Origin: Tricholoma matsutake
Taxonomy: Eukaryota > Basidiomycota > Agaricomycetes > Agaricales > Tricholomataceae
Assembly: GCA_026075535.2 (NCBI GenBank)
Contig: AP026539.1
Span: 10,230,001-10,294,000, forward strand
Reading direction: 5' to 3'
DNA: 64,000 nucleotides
Part shown: positions 11,572 through 23,102 of the stretch, one piece after another
Numbering within the stretch: position 1 is the stretch's first letter
How the letters are laid out: every line of letters starts with the position of its first letter
Notes under the pieces: generated by a model
Told to the model about the DNA's origin: nothing
Databases searched by the model: none
What the model saw: the letters and a program-made list of their open reading frames with translations, nothing else
Program-made: the position numbers and the translations under genes

Positions 11572-12196
11572 TTAGTCTATGTGCTGATGTTCAGATGATC
11601 GAGGGCCCAATTGATGTATCATGATGTTATTGTGGGGTGGGTCAGGTGGAGTAGTCGACGGCGGTAAGGATGCATCCAAGTCACGGTCATCTGTGTGTGA
11701 TGGGTTACAGCGTGAAAAGAACCGAATCAACGCACCTCCTGCCGGTTTGCAAGTCGGCTCAACATTTCCGGCACCACGTTCGCCAGCTGGCAGCGATAAC
11801 GGTGCCGCTGTCGATGTACCTGAGATGTAAAAACATTAGTATGTACCAATGTTTCAATGCTAATCAGTGGGTGCTTACCTTCACGCGCTTCCTGCTCAAG
11901 CCGATCTACCTCTAGCCACTAATCTGTTGTGAAATCGCCATAACAATGATCATATTCGTCATCAGCATCGTTGTCTAGATATCAGACAGACATCAGTTAT
12001 GAGAAAAAGCGTCCAAACACGACACCTGATGACACCTACCGTCCGAAATTTCCCCATCAGTCTCATCTCGGTTAATTGGGCGTGTTTTCATAGACCGACC
12101 GCGCGGGGCGCCAGGGGGTCGGGGGCCATCTTTTGAGCCCTTAGGACGGCCAGGTAAGCGGAACATGACAGCGGGACAATGAGTCGAGGAGTCCAC
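11572..12196 (-). pseudogene. Small AT-hook-like protein gene with one stop
   Basis: Three exons join in phase: 12196-12040, 11974-11879 and 11819-11572, with GT-AG introns of 65 and 59 bp. The N-terminal part carries GRPKGSKDG and then PRPPGAPRGRS, an AT-hook-like basic DNA-binding stretch. An acidic run (DDNDADDEYD) follows. The third exon is Pro/Ser rich, with LIRFFSRCN in the middle. A TAG at 11921-11919 interrupts exon 2; the same frame continues sensibly on both sides (FTTD, stop, WLEVDRLEQ), so a CAG-to-TAG change is likely. The intact product would be about 166 aa. Function unknown. If the stop is real, a 71-residue basic/acidic peptide could still be made. Confidence 0.5.
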
Positions 12197-12598
12197 GGGC
12201 GGTTGAACAAGAAAACAGGTAATTTAAGTGAGATATGCAATAGAGGTGTTTGTTAATGGGAGGTAGCGTAGATGAAGATAAAGAACGCGTGGTCAGTAAC
12301 AGCTGAGGTGCACAAGAGGTTCACAAAGAAGAGTGGCAGATAACTTAGCGGAATGGCAGATGATCATGACATGGCAGATGACATTTGGCTGAGAGTGCGT
12401 ATAACTCCTCTCAAAATGTGTTAAATTTTTTTCTGAAAAGACAAGCACGCTATATTGATCTTCAGCTACCTGCAAGTACACGCATGAATCATTACAAGTA
12501 CAATACGACTACAGACAGGCGAAATGTTACAAGCACGGCAATTGCCGTGTCAGATAACATGTTACCAAAATTGTAGACCATTTTCATGGGATTACCAA
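12197..12598. other. Gap before the Harbinger end
   Basis: Nothing coding is supported. A perfect short palindrome ACGGCAATTGCCGT lies near 12535-12548. The region precedes the small AT-hook-like gene on the minus strand and would hold its promoter. Confidence 0.4.
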
Positions 12599-12672
12599 TT
12601 GGAGGGTGGTCGGCAACGGAAATTTGAGAAAATCTCACATGTACTTCATGGCTGCCGAGAAATGCTGGAATG
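12599..12672 (+). repeat. Left terminal inverted repeat of Harbinger element
   Basis: It pairs with 16740-16809 in reverse, with only a few mismatches over ~70 bp. A further short match (GTGTAAACAT) follows after a gap. Confidence 0.8.
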
Positions 12673-12728
12673 TGAAGCCGTGTAAACATCCATATACATC
12701 CTATTGTTCAACCTTATCGATTACGGCC

Positions 12729-13960
12729 ATGCAAACCCATTGTTCATCTGACAGCCCGCCTTTGCCTGCTGAGCATAATGCTGCCACTGCTAGTGTGCCT
12801 GCTGCTAGTTGGCCCCCAGAGGATGAGGAAAGGATGATCTGGTTTCTTATCAGTAAAAAGGATGCTGCTGCAGATGGTGCTAACTTCAGGCCTGTCATCT
12901 GGAATGCATTAATCGAGGAGATGGCGAAGCACCACATGAAGGGTGGCCCTAAGACAGTTGCTGCATGCAAATCCAAATATTCATGGGTGCGTACAATTCT
13001 CCTCTTCTTGGACCATCAACCAACTCTCTCCAGCTCCGGTCAGCCTATAATATGGTCACTACTTTGAAAGGATTATCTGGGTTTCATTGGGATGACGAGC
13101 AAGGGATGAACATTGGTGTGGCTGAGACAAATGCATGGAGTGTTTACACCACGGTGCATTGCATATATCTTTGAGAAAACAAGGTCTCTCATTCAGAGCA
13201 TTTCTAGAAGCATACTGGTGCCAAAACCTATTCGAATAAGGGGTTTCCCCTCTACAATCTGATGTCAGGACTCATGCCCGGCATTGGGAAGGGTACACAT
13301 GCCTTCCACCCATCTCAACAGACACATGGTGCTTCCAGTGCTACATCGACAATGATTCCTGAACCAACCAGCGACGATGAGACTGAAGGATTGAACATTA
13401 ATACAAACACCCCATACACTACCTTGCCCCTGTCTATGAATAACGAGCAACCACCTACATCACTGCCCCAATCTGTCGCATCCAGCCATGAGCATGTATC
13501 TCGATCTTTGTTGCCGCAGGTGCCACATACTCCAAGTCCAAGAACTGTGTCATCTGGCTCTACCATGAAGTGCAAATTCTCAGCAATGGAAGCCAGCCAA
13601 TCAGCTCAGTCCTCCTCATCAGGAAAGAAACTATGTGCAGGTATTTCTGGTGCAGTTGTGCTGAACAGCATCAAAGAGTCACTCAACAAATTCAATATGA
13701 CTATTGAGTGCAGTCTTGTGCCACCCCCTGACCGTGTTCGTGCAGATACCTCACCAGAGTGCCATGCCAAAGCCATGAGCCACCTTCAGGAGTTGGAGAC
13801 CCACTTGGATGATGCTTGCATGATCACGCTCATTGATCTCTTCAAATCTGATGCCACTGAGACAGACACATATTTGTCACTGCAGCATGAGCCTCTACAC
13901 AAGAAGTGGCTTCAGAAACAGTTGAGGGAGCATTGCGGATTTCCCTCTGATGTCGACTAG
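12729..13960 (+). CDS. Harbinger accessory protein, Myb/SANT-like DNA-binding
   Basis: The exons are 12729-12986, 13034-13153 and 13208-13960 (376 aa), with introns of 47 and 54 bp that keep phase 0. Residues ~28-110 form a Myb/SANT-like domain: WPPEDEERMIWFL, then NALIEEMAKH, then CKSKYSWLRSAYNM across the first splice, then SGFHWDDEQGMNI. NKGFPLYNLM follows at the third exon. The C-terminal half is Ser/Pro/Thr rich with no domain I recognise. In PIF/Harbinger elements such proteins bind the transposon ends and help the transposase enter the nucleus. An alternative start at 12606 lies inside the terminal repeat and is less likely. Confidence 0.8.
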
Positions 13961-14131
13961 GCCACATGATAAGCAGTTGTAATTGTGATATGTAACTTTG
14001 GATCATAAGCATGTTGTATTGTTGAACTACATAGTAGGAAATCATATTTACACATCCCTCCTCTGTCGAAGCACTTCCTGGTACTGAGCCCACATATTCT
14101 GCACAATTCTGTCTCTTCTGTTGTCTGCCTG

Positions 14132-15362
14132 TCACCTCTCTGCAGTTCTTGCAGGTCCTTCTGCCAAATCTCCTGTATGTTCACCAGGCTGTGAGTCTTC
14201 AGTAGTATCATCAAGAAATTCATCAATCTCACTTGTATCATACTCCCGGATAACATTGTGAATTGCTGCAAGTGCTGGAGCAATGTGTGCTTGCACATCC
14301 ATGCTCAAATCAGGACTGCTTCTCAGAATAGCAAAGCAGTTCTTCAGTATTCCAAATATCCGCTCCACAATATTGTGTGCTGATGCATGGTGGAGATTAA
14401 AGAGTTCCTGAGCAGTGGTAGGACTATCACAGGAGTGTAAGAATATGATTCCAGACAGTGTGAGAAGCATATAAAGCACCAAAGATCACTGCGACCCCAC
14501 TCAGCAAGATGGTAGCATACACTGTGGTAAGGGAGCAGGAGGGAGTGAGAGTTGGGAAAACCAGCATCTGCAAGGTAGTAGTGACCAGCTGGAACATGGA
14601 AATCCATGATACGAGCATCATTGAACATGGTCGAGTCAGTAACAGATCCCTCCCATCCACTGAATATATATGTGAATTTATGGTTAAAATCACATGCAGC
14701 AAGGCAATTTTGTGTTACACGGCCTTTGCAGTCACGAGCGATTGCGTGTTGCTCTGGGGTACCTGAGCAATCAAAATGTGTCCCATCCAAAGCACCGATG
14801 GCACAGTCAAAGAATGGGTAGAACTTTGGATTTTGTGCAATGTATGGAGAGATGGGGGTGTCCATATTTGGCAAGTGGACAAAGTCGGTATAGAAGGGGT
14901 GAGATGAGAAGATTACTAGCAGTTTCAAAAAATATCTTGCATAGAGAAATTAATGTGGGCAAGTTAGACAGAATAAAAACTGTACCTTGATATAGTATCA
15001 TTTGATCGTTGGAAATGTTCTCCTACATGATGAATTGATAACCCTGTTACACACTTGTACAGAAATATGGCCAGTTGCTCCTCCAGAAGGACACCCCTAG
15101 AGTGATCAACACCTATAATTTGGAGGTATGCTACAATAATTTTGAAGACATGCAAGTGTACCCCGAGTTCACAATGAATCCATTCTGGATGGCCCTCCAG
15201 CAGTTCTGCAACCCAGGCAGCACCAGTTAAAGCAGAGGTGTGATAAGGAGTTTTATTGTAAAGTGGTGAAGCATAGGCAATTGCAGCATGTGCAACAAAA
15301 TTGACAACCAAAGCTGAAACCTGGAAGGTGAACCTCCTCCTTTGCTTGTCATCCATTTGCAA
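14132..15362 (-). CDS. PIF/Harbinger DDE transposase
   Basis: The exons are 15362-14986, 14935-14480 and 14423-14132 (374 aa), with introns of 50 and 56 bp. The N-terminal helical region ends with LEEQLAIFLYKCVTGLS. The nuclease core has all three acids: D176 in IGALDGTHF, D249 in YLADAGFP and E298 in HNIVERIFG. The first splice joins NDTIS to RYFLKLL. The second joins AEWGRSDL to CPTTAQELFNL; its donor, GTGCTT, is weak, but skipping it breaks the frame. No premature stop is seen. It cuts and pastes the element at its inverted ends with the Myb-like partner. Confidence 0.85.
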
Positions 15363-15533
15363 GCAGAAGAAGTGGGGGTTGAAACGATGACAAGACTACC
15401 TCTCCCAGCCACATCTTATAAAAGAAATCCTTTGTGTATTTAAAATCCCATAGATCCTATGGAAACCACTGGCAAAATACACGCAGGATGTAACAGAGGG
15501 GAATCCCACCAAGGTCATGTTATATCGGCATGC

Positions 15534-16638
15534 TGATAGGTTGTCTCCTCGGCTCAAAGGCCAATTCACCATTTTGACCACATTCTAATCACATCGGATA
15601 ACTTGCATGAGGTCCCAGAAGCAGTGCAACCACTCCCGACCAAGTCTACCAAAGCTGATATTGTATCGAACGCAATCAAACATCGTCGAGCATCATATCA
15701 AACATGATCAAACATCATCCAGCATCATCGATCATTGTCGAGTGTTATTGATCAATATCGAGAGACTGTGAGCGACATTGGGCACCACATTTGTTGTCTA
15801 AATGGTGGAATACCATGCGCCAGGAAGTATTCCAACTTGTGCTCAAACCTGCTGATAGTAGGTCAGCCTCGTTCCAAGTCCCTATTGTGCACAGAACCCA
15901 CTGGACACATTATTGCGAGACTTAGCGCGGTTTATACACAAAGGACAGTCCCTTCTTAGTTCTATATCCTTTATTACTCTTTCATCATATGATATATATC
16001 TTTCTTGTTTGGATTCCAGTCTCCTTTTTGGCCTTGTGCCTTAACTCATATCTTTTGCCTCATGTTCTACACATGTTTCTCATTCCATTTTAGGAAGTTT
16101 CTTTAAAACATATAAAACTCTGTAGTATCTACTTGAAAACAAAAAGAAATTGTCTTCACCTATCGTCTCGTATACAGTTCTAAGCATCTGATCAATCTTC
16201 TAAAAACAATCTAAATCTCTATGAGTTTTCTCGATTGACGAGAAACCTCTGTGATCATTGTCATCCTCGATCTTCCTATGATCCTCTGATCATTATCACT
16301 AGCAACCATTTCAACATGTCCTAGCCATTGACTATAGCCTTTGTATACTTTTGACCTATCGAAAGGTCCTCGGAATTCGCACTTCGACCATCAATGATAG
16401 AACTTGTTCGCCGTCGATCTCATTGATTGTCTTCGATATCGATCGATACTTGATCGGACTGCACCAAACACCTTCGTCTCTCATAGCACTACCTTCACAA
16501 CTAGTATTAACTAGTTATCTTCCCATAGGTTTGACCACAAACATTCAGAACGTCTCGCAACCTTCCTCAGACTCATCGCAAATATCATCGATTGCCTCAT
16601 CGGCAGTTTTGGTGGTTTTTCTGGGTTGAGTATCATCA
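15534..16638 (+). mobile_element. Family-2 solo LTR inside the Harbinger element
   Basis: The sequence runs 1105 bp from TGATAGG to ATCATCA. ATGC lies before it and ATGT after it, a likely 4-bp duplication with one C/T difference. It has the same ends as the LTRs of the element at 41870-46216. It contains runs of GATGATGCTCGA-like repeats (15650-15770). Confidence 0.85.
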
Positions 16639-16739
16639 ATGTGTTAGCATGTTATATTGGCACACTCAGGCTATATCAATGCATTATATCGTGCTGCTTC
16701 TATTTGCCAACTGATCGCTGATTACTAATGTTTACACAT

Positions 16740-16809
16740 CCGGCATTTCTCAGCAGCCATGAAACACATGTGAGAATTTCTCAAATTTCCGTTGCCGACC
16801 ACCCTCCAA
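16740..16809 (-). repeat. Right terminal inverted repeat of Harbinger element
   Basis: It is the reverse complement of 12599-12672. Gypsy element B inserted 24 bp beyond it. Confidence 0.8.
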
Positions 16810-16833
16810 GCTGATGTACCAATACTTTGTATG

Positions 16834-17235
16834 TGTTAGGAAACCACCCCATTACCTAAAAGAATTTCATTTTTATTTTATTATGTCGAATTATGCTACA
16901 TGACACCAAATTACACTACACTTTGATAGCATGAGAATTTTATTTCGCACGCATCAAAATGTACGTGCATGTATGAGTGCGTCGGTAACAACAATGTACA
17001 ATATGTGTAACATAGTATATAAACCCTAAATATATGCCTAGGGGACCCCAGTTGTGTTCTCTTAGGTATTCCACCTACAATTTTGGTGTGAAAGGCCTAT
17101 CTCAACAAACTCACCTATTAATAACCCCTCACATCAAAACCATCGATTCCCCCATCACGAGCGCGGATCCCGCCCCCTTCCTGTAGAGAGAACCCGCATG
17201 GTCTTAGCTAGCAGATAGTGGGTGTCACCCTAACA
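16834..17235 (+). repeat. 5' LTR of element B
   Basis: 402 bp, TGTTAGG to CCTAACA. By promoter and primer logic U3 spans 16834-17049 and R+U5 spans 17050-17235. It differs from the 3' LTR by scattered substitutions, mostly transitions. Confidence 0.95.
17016..17023 (+). promoter_or_regulatory. TATA box of element B LTR
   Basis: TATATAAA lies 27-34 bases upstream of 17050, the base where the self-priming model independently puts the transcript start. The agreement supports both. Confidence 0.65.
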
Positions 17236-17237
17236 GA

Positions 17238-17248
17238 AGAACACAACT
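17238..17248 (+). promoter_or_regulatory. Self-priming site of element B
   Basis: AGAACACAACT starts two bases inside the LTR end and is exactly complementary to AGTTGTGTTCT at 17050-17060. Eleven paired bases is the length used by Tf1. This predicts that the RNA 5' end, not a tRNA, primes minus-strand synthesis. Confidence 0.65.
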
Positions 17249-17732
17249 ACCCATATCAGTGCACCTTCTCTTACTTGCGCATATGTCATTGTTTCACCAC
17301 GCCACATCCAATTACTCATCCTTTCAGCACGAGCCGGAAGTACTTGTATATACGTAATCTACCTTTTCTTTCGTAAGCCAACGCCAGGCCTTGCCTTACA
17401 TTGTGACTGCCAGTGATCGAGAGGCAGCGCTCGTCATTAGGACAGCTGCAACCAGACAACCGATCGGATCTGGTTTAGCTATGATTTACATCACTCTATT
17501 TGGATGACTATTTTAGTTACAAGCCGAATTCAGTGATATCTCCGAGATCAGGCACTGTTGGAAGGGTTATTGATCCAAAGTGTCAAATTGGGCGCCCGAC
17601 GAATGATGAATGATTGACAAATGATTGACAAATGATTGACAAAACATCACGTGACCTGTAAACATTTGGAGAGGTCTTGAAGAAAAAATTTTGAATTTGT
17701 TGAAGAAGTGATTCATCACAGATTCTACAATT

Positions 17733-18830
17733 ATGTCCGAACCTTCAACTTCTAATCCCAGCCCTAATCCTGTTCCCACACCAGCACTGGAGGTGAAAAT
17801 TGATGCGCTCACAGCACAAATGTCACAATTAGTGTCAGTATTGGCAGCATCACAGCCCAGACAAGTGGAAGTACAGCCAGAGACAATAGGAGAAAGAGAT
17901 GATGAGATGGAGGAGATGGTGGAGTGGATATCGCAGGAGGATGAGACAGTGGAGAAATCTGGAAATGGAAAAGCGTGCTTACCTAAGTACATGCCCCCAC
18001 AAATCTTTGATGGTACCATGGAGAATACAAAATCCTTGATCAGCTCTATAGTATTGTACATCCATGGGAGGAAGCCCAAGTTTCGTACAGCTGAGTCTAG
18101 GATTATGTTTGCTCTCTCATACATTCAGGGGGGGAAAGCACAGTTCTGGAGAAATGAGGCTATTAATCAAATTGCCACAGGAAATAAACCATTTGCAACC
18201 TTCAAGGAATTTCTGGAGAGATTGGAGGCACAGTTTGGAGACCCTAATCCAAAGGCGACAGCCAATGCTAAATTAAAGACCATGCGCCAAGGTTCCTTAA
18301 TGGTGGATGAATTTATTTTGCAGTTCAAAGCAGAAGCTTCGCAAACAGACATGGGAGAAGCCACGTTGGTAGAGTTTTTGAAAGCAGGATTAAATCCCTC
18401 CTCATTCAAGTCTATCTACCGACTACCTTCTATGCCAGAGAAATTGGACAAGTGGTATAATTGGGCAATGCGCCTTGACCGGCAATATTGGCAGGAACAG
18501 GCAGAGTCAAAGTTGATGTATGGAAGTAGTAAATTTGGAAAGTCATCAGGAGGAAAGTCTGAGAAAGGAAAGGCACCTCAGGCGCAAGCTCCAAGGGCAC
18601 AGCCACCGGCCATGGCAGTGACACCTATAGTTATGGAGTCAGCAGCACCAGCAGAGGCAATGGAGGTTGATCAAGCAGGGAGATGAGCCCCACTTAAATG
18701 TTTTAACTGTGGGCAGTTAGGACACATTTCTAGGAATTGTAGGCAGAAAAGGAAGATTGGGGAAGCTACAATCGAGGAAGTGAAGCCGGAGGAAGGCAGG
18801 CAGAAGAATTTTGTGGAAGAGTCCCAGTGA
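17733..18830 (+). pseudogene. Gag of element B
   Basis: It is open for 317 codons from the ATG at 17733 to a TGA at 18684 that replaces an Arg codon, and then continues through CFNCGQLGHISRNC (a CCHC knuckle, 18699-18740) to a TGA at 18828. The capsid region carries typical gypsy signatures (FEGTMENTKSLISS-like, FLERLEAQFGDPN). Residues ~170-317 are basic and Ala/Pro rich. Pol follows in the -1 frame, overlapping the last bases, so a -1 shift would have been needed. Without the first stop it would make a ~365-residue protein. Confidence 0.85.
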
Positions 18831-21800
18831 AGGTTTCCCCATTGGTGATTCAGAATTGTTACAATGTATTAGTATCTGAGGAAACCCAGAGTAAATCAGA
18901 AAAGGAAATCGAGGAGGAGTATAACCATTCTGAATCATGTGACAAAAAGGAGTACAACTGTTGTCAATCACATGACAAAGAAAATTGTCACGTGTCATTT
19001 CCGAAAACCCCTAAATTCTTCATTCGCTCTGCACGAATAGAACCTGAAATTACCTTGACTGTGGGACTGAAGACAGTGGACATGCATGCAGCGATTGATG
19101 TGGAAGCGTTGCTTGATAGTGGTGCTACAGGATTATTTATTAATTGATCCTTAATTACCGGAAATGGTATTAACACATGCAAGCTGGCACAACCTATAAT
19201 GGTGTACAATATTGACGGAACAGTCAATCGTGGAGGAACTATCAAGGAGGAGGTGACTATGGTCCTAAAGTATCAGGAGCATCAGGAGCGAGCAGTATTC
19301 GAAGTGTGCGATCTTGGGAGAACCAATCTAATAATAGGATGTCCATGGTTATGGAAGCATAATCCCAAAATTGATTGGAAAACTGGGAAAGTACAAATGA
19401 CTCGTTGTCCTAAGGAATGTAATGTGTATGGGAGGAAGATGAAGAAGGAAAAAAGGAAAAAGAAAGAGAAAGAACGTCCAAGAAAGTATTCTGTTACGAT
19501 GGAGGAAGTGGAGGATGAGGAAATGCCAAATGGGGAAGTTCCGATCATGATCGATAAAGAAGAGCAGAAGCAAACCTTTAGAACAATTCGTGGAGGACAG
19601 TCATGGGACAAGAATATCATGAAGGTGGAGAAGCCAGTGGAGGAATGGGTGCCAAAAGTGTATCATGAATATCTATCAGTGTTCCAGAAGAAGGAGTCTG
19701 AGCGAATGCCAGTGCAGAAGCCATGGGATCATGCGATTGAGATGAAGCCAGGGTTTGTGCTGAAGAAGTCGAAGGTATATCCGTTATCTCTGATGGAACA
19801 AGAAGAAGTGGATGCATTCCTGAAGGAGCAATTGTGCAAAGGATATATATGACCTTCGAAATCACTGCAGACATCACCAATATTCTTCGTGCCAAAGAAA
19901 GACCAAAGAAAGAGGATGTGTACAGATTATAGGTATCTGAATGAGTGGACAGTGAAGAATGCATACCCCCTGCTGTTAATCTCAGAAATAATTGACAAGG
20001 TGGGAAAAGCCAAGGTCTTTACAAAATTGGATTTATGATGGGGATACAACAATGTACGAATAAAGAAAGGAGATGAGTGGAAGGCTGCATTTGCCACGCG
20101 TCGAGGATCCTTTGAGCCGCTTGTCATGTTTTTTGGGATGACTAATAGTCCCCCGACCTTTCAAAATATGATGAATGTCATTTTCAAGGACATAATAGAC
20201 ATAGGCATGGTAATAATATTTATTGACGACATTCTGATATTCACAGAGGATGAAGAGAATCATGAGGCGATAGTGCAGGAGGTGTTACGGAGGTTGGCAG
20301 AGAATGATCTATTTTTGAAACCAGAGAAGTGTGTGTTTGGGGCAAACGAGATTGAGTTCCTAGGATTATTGATCAGCCCTGACAGAATTAAAATGGATCT
20401 GATCAAGGTACAGGCAATCACAGATTGGCCTGCACCCACCCATGTCAAGGAGGTTCAAGCCTTCTTGGGACTCACAAATTATTATCGTTGCTTTGTGCAT
20501 AATTTTTCTAAAATTGCTGCACCCTTACATAACCTTACGCAAAAGGGAGTAGTATGGAGGTGGGGAGAGCAGCAGCAGACAGTGTTTGAGGAGTTGAAGA
20601 GGAAGTTTGTGGAGGGACCAATATTAGCCCCAGTAGATTTCACATGCCCTTTGCGAGTGGAATCTGATGCATCCGATTTTGCTACTGGAGCAGTATTATC
20701 AATGCTGTGTGAAGATGACAAATGGCATCCTTGTGCATACTTGTCAAAAGGGTTGAATGATGTGGAGAGGAATTATGATGTGCATGACAAAGAGATGTTG
20801 GGGATAATATGAGCATTGGAGGCGTGGAGGCATTATGTGGAGGGATGTACGCATCAGATTGAGATCTGGACAGATCATCAAAATCTGCAATACTTCATGT
20901 CCACTAAAAAGCTTAATCGCTGGCAAGCACATTGGGCACTATTCCTATCGCATTTCAATTTTCACTTGGTCCACAAAGCGGGAAGCTTAATGAGGAAAAC
21001 AGATGCATTATTCAGATGTATTGATCATAAAAGGGGGGTGGAGGAGGACAATAAGAATGTTACCTTACTCAAACCTGAATACTTCTGCATTTGCGCTATG
21101 CGTCAAGGGCATCTATTAATAGATAGCTCAGAAACGGAAATGTTTTCTAAAATTAGACAATGTTCAGAAATGGATGATGAAGTAGTGGAAGCCATGAAAG
21201 CTCTGAAGGGAGAGAAGAAAGGTAATATCAAAGGAGATGGATGGGCTGAGGAACAAGGGTTGGTGTTGTTTTGAGGAAAAGTGTATGTACTGAAGGATCA
21301 GGATTTGCGAAGGGAGATCATCTGGTTACATCACAATATGCCGATTGCCGGACACCCAGGAAGATGGAAGACATTGGAATTAGTAATGAGAAATTATTGG
21401 TGGCCCGGAATTTCAAAGTATGTGTTGGGGTATGTGGATGGATGTGATACGTGCATGAGGGGGAAGAAATTTCCAGAAAAACCTGCAGGAAAATTAATGC
21501 CGAACCCTATACCTAAAGCACTGTGGTGAGATATATCTGTGGATTTTATTACCGGATTACCCGAGGCTCAAGGGTATGATGCAATATTAATAGTATGCGA
21601 CCGCTTCACAAAGGAGGTCCATATTATTCCTACTACTACAGAAACCTCATCATTATGCTTGGCGCGCCTCTATCTAAATCAGGTATGGCGGTTACATGGG
21701 TTACCTGATACCGTTATCTCCGATCGTGGACCACAATTTGCTTCCATGTTTATGCAAGAACTGAACAACATATTGGGGATTCAAACTAAATTATCTATGG

Positions 21801-22684
21801 CATATCACCCACAGACTGATGGGCAGACAGAGAGAATGAACCAGGAGTTGGAGTAGTACCTATGTATGTTTGTCAACTACCGACAAACTGACTGGCCCGA
21901 ATGGTTGGCAATTGCCAAATTTTCCCACAATAACAAATTCCATTTGGCTACTCGTATGTCACCCTTTTTCATGAATTATGGATATCATCCTCGCATGGGA
22001 GTAGAACCCAGAAGGGAAGTCAAAGTACAGTTGGTAGAAGACTTTGTATCTAAGATGCAAAAGGTACAAGAGGAAGCAGAGGTGGCATTGAAGAAAGCAT
22101 GTGATGACATGATGCAACACATGGATCGTACTCAAGCACGCGCTCCAGAGTACAAAGTTGGTGACTTGGTATGGCTAAGTACCAAGGACCTGAATATTCC
22201 ACAACCTTTGAGGAAACTTACGGAAAAACAAGTTGGCCCATATGCGATCTCTCAAGTAATCTCGCCTAATGCGGTAGTGCTAAAATTACCCCAATCATTC
22301 AAGATTGATCCCGAGATTAATGTATCCCGCCTATGCCCTTACCATCCACCCACTATTCCTAGCCAACAAACTACTCTGCAACCTCCAATAATAGTAGAAG
22401 GTGCTCCAGAATACATAGTTGAAGAAATTCTGGACTCACGTCTTCAACGGAACAAATTGGAGTTCTTAATAAAGTGGAAAAACTATACCAACAAAAATAA
22501 TTCGTGGGAACCCAAAGAGAATTGTAAGTGAGCACATAAGGCGATCACCCAATTCTTTAAACGTAATCCGGATGCTCCACGTCACATTGCGAGAATGGTG
22601 TATGAGGGGATGAGATTCCGGCCTTACCAAAATTTCACAGAGGGGACAGACACAATATTTTCTCGCCTGGAAGTCGAGGCATAA
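18827..22684 (+). pseudogene. Pol of element B (PR-RT-RNase H-IN-chromodomain)
   Basis: The domains in order: protease with LLDSGATG (~19110-19135); RT with [20 protein letters not shown] (19881-19945), then FGMTNSPPTFQNMM and FIDDILIF (20130-20235); RNase H with VESDASDF and TDHQNLQY (20655-20895); integrase HHCC zinc region (21310-21460); DDE core with DFITGL, SDRGPQF and HPQTDGQTER then NQELE (21540-21855); and a chromodomain with YIVEEILDSR and EFLIKWKNYT (22410-22495). In-frame stops occur near 19146, 19850, 20036, 20810, 21272, 21527, 21854 and 22529. All but two are TGA in place of CGA. The catalytic motifs themselves are preserved, so decay followed a period of activity. Confidence 0.9.
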
Positions 22685-22695
22685 AAGGTGGGTAA
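22683..22695 (+). promoter_or_regulatory. Polypurine tract of element B
   Basis: AAAAGGTGGGTAA lies immediately before the 3' LTR, as required for plus-strand priming. Confidence 0.7.
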
Positions 22696-23097
22696 TGTTA
22701 GGAAACCACCCCATTACCTAATAAAATTTCATTTTTATTCTATTATGTTGAATTACGCTACATGATGCCAAATTATGCTACACTTTGATAGCATGAGAAT
22801 TTTATTTCGCACGCATCAAAATGTATGCGCATGTACAAGTGCATCGGTAACAACATTGTACAATATGTGTAACATAGTATATGAACCCTAAATATATGCC
22901 TAGGGGACCCCAGTTGTGTTCTCTTAGGTATTCCACCTACATTTTCAGTGTGAAAGGCCTATCTCAACAAACTTACCTATTCATAACCCCTCACATCAAA
23001 ACCATCGATTCCCCCATCATGAGCGTGGATCCCACCCCCTTCTTGTAGAGAGAACCCACACGGTCTTAGCTAGCAGATAGTGGGTGTCGCCCTAACA
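22696..23097 (+). repeat. 3' LTR of element B
   Basis: 402 bp, TGTTAGG to CCTAACA, followed by the GTATG duplication. Confidence 0.95.
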
Positions 23098-23102
23098 GTA
23101 TG

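Larger units (their letters stand above)
12599..16809. mobile_element. PIF/Harbinger DNA transposon, two genes
   Basis: Inverted ends at 12599-12672 and ~16740-16809 match over ~70 bp starting GGAGGGTGGTCGGCAACGG. Between them lie a plus-strand Myb/SANT-like gene and a minus-strand DDE transposase, converging tail to tail. This is the classic two-gene PIF/Harbinger plan. A solo LTR (15534-16638) sits between the transposase 5' end and the right terminus, so the original length was about 3.1 kb. No clear 3-bp TWA duplication is visible. Both genes are open in every exon I could join, so this may be a recently active copy. Confidence 0.85.
16834..23097 (+). mobile_element. Ty3/gypsy chromodomain element B, structurally complete
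   Basis: This is a 6264-bp element with two 402-bp LTRs and a perfect GTATG duplication (16829-16833, 23098-23102). It has a self-priming site, gag with a zinc knuckle, and pol in the order protease, RT, RNase H, integrase, chromodomain. The chromodomain and self-priming place it in the Tf1/sushi-type chromoviruses. It is dead: about nine in-frame stops, most CGA to TGA. It shares its LTR family with element A. Confidence 0.95.
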
